DNA of 64,000 bases from Balaenoptera acutorostrata (Eukaryota > Chordata > Mammalia > Artiodactyla > Balaenopteridae): NCBI RefSeq assembly GCF_949987535.1, contig NC_080075.1, forward strand, positions 44,761,536 through 44,825,535. The letters are read 5' to 3'. A program made the position numbers and the translations under genes. A model generated the notes under the pieces. It worked only from the letters and a program-made list of their open reading frames with translations, ran no database searches and was not told the origin of the DNA. Below are positions 63,531 to 64,000 of this stretch, in pieces. Numbering within the stretch: position 1 is the first letter of the stretch; every line of letters starts with the position of its first letter.

Positions 63531-63880
63531 CAGTAGAACCCCTTATCCACAGGGGGTACGTTCCAAGACCCCCGTGGATGCCTGAAACCACAGATAGTAC
63601 TGAACCCAATATATACTATATTTTTTCTATACATACATACCTATGATAAAGTTTAATTTATAAATTAGGCACAGTAAGAGATTAACACAATAACTAACAA
63701 TAAAATAGAACAATTATGACAATATACTGTAATAAAAGTTATGTGAATGTGGTCTCTCTCAAAATATCTTCTTTTACAAATTCAATGCCTTTGACATTTA
63801 TCATACACTGTGGCTATAACTTTTGCATTTTGAGATGCTATAGCAAAACTAACACAAATTTCTTTTTCTTTCTTACAATT
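63531..63880 (+). mobile_element. Tigger-type (TcMar) DNA transposon remnant
   Basis: Begins CAGTAGAACCCCTTATCCAC after a TA dinucleotide (63529-63530), the target of TcMar elements. It continues with GTTCCAAGACCCCCGTGGAT, GCCTGAAACCACAGATAGTA, CCTATGATAAAGTTTAATTT and GCACAGTAAGAGATTAACAC, a dispersed mammalian Tigger-like sequence. There is no transposase; the right end is not clear. Confidence 0.7.
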
Positions 63881-63912
63881 TCATGGACAGAAGATTCGTT
63901 TTTTTGTGTTTG

Positions 63913-64000
63913 GGTTTTTTTAACATCTTTATTGACGTATAATTGCTTTACATTGTTGTGTTAGTTTCTGCTGTATAATAAAGTGAATCAGCTATACGTA
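63913..64000 (-). mobile_element. L1 3' end, inverted, cut by the window edge
   Basis: TTTAACATCTTTATTGACGT, ATAATTGCTTTACATTGTTG and TGTTAGTTTCTGCTGTATAA form the reverse complement of the resident L1 3'UTR, continuing past 64000. Confidence 0.85.

Overview
This is vertebrate nuclear DNA, from a cetacean and most likely a toothed whale or dolphin. The window holds seven copies of the long tRNA-derived CHR-type SINE of whales, whose head reads GGGCTTCCCTGGTGGCGCAG. Three are full-length, three carry an internal deletion of about 60 nt, and one (27364-27702) carries an extra 15-nt deletion. That pattern fits the CHR-2, CD and CDO series described for cetaceans, CDO being the toothed-whale type. 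I see no bacterial, plasmid or phage gene, no CRISPR array and no operon. The subfamily assignment rests on recall, and no database was searched.

The only conserved protein-coding exon I recognise is on the minus strand at 18308-18448. It is the first coding exon of VRK2, a vaccinia-related-kinase-type Ser/Thr kinase, starting [10 protein letters not shown] and ending just after the glycine-rich loop IGSGGFG. A CpG island at about 19960-20810 lies 1.5 kb upstream and is the likely VRK2 promoter with its non-coding first exon. VRK2 is therefore read right to left. Positions 1-18307 are the intron after the first coding exon, 18449 to about 20100 is the 5'UTR intron, and 20811-64000 is upstream flank with no recognisable functional gene.

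The rest is mostly transposable-element history. Intron side (1-18307): two decayed L1 fragments (1-3885), MIR elements, a solitary LTR (16213-16781) and three CHR SINEs. One of these SINEs lies, with its target-site duplication, 12 nt inside the VRK2 splice donor. Upstream side: MaLR/MLT1 LTRs, hAT and Tigger DNA-transposon remnants, L2 and MIR, several L1 3' ends, four more CHR SINEs and one short tRNA-SINE. There is a 5'-truncated processed pseudogene of FUS (28785-29518) and a nearly full-length but dead L1 (42294-48262) with recognisable ORF1 and ORF2.

I found no clearly new biological system. The most interesting observations are: CHR SINEs carrying unique tags between their repeat tail and a terminal poly(A), one with a 43-nt homopolymer; the SINE next to the VRK2 donor; the FUS retrocopy that keeps an uninterrupted RGG-zinc finger-RGG-PY-NLS frame; two clean tandem duplications (64 and 39 bp); a micro-retroinsertion at 10447-10496; and a nested palindrome at 62664-62815.
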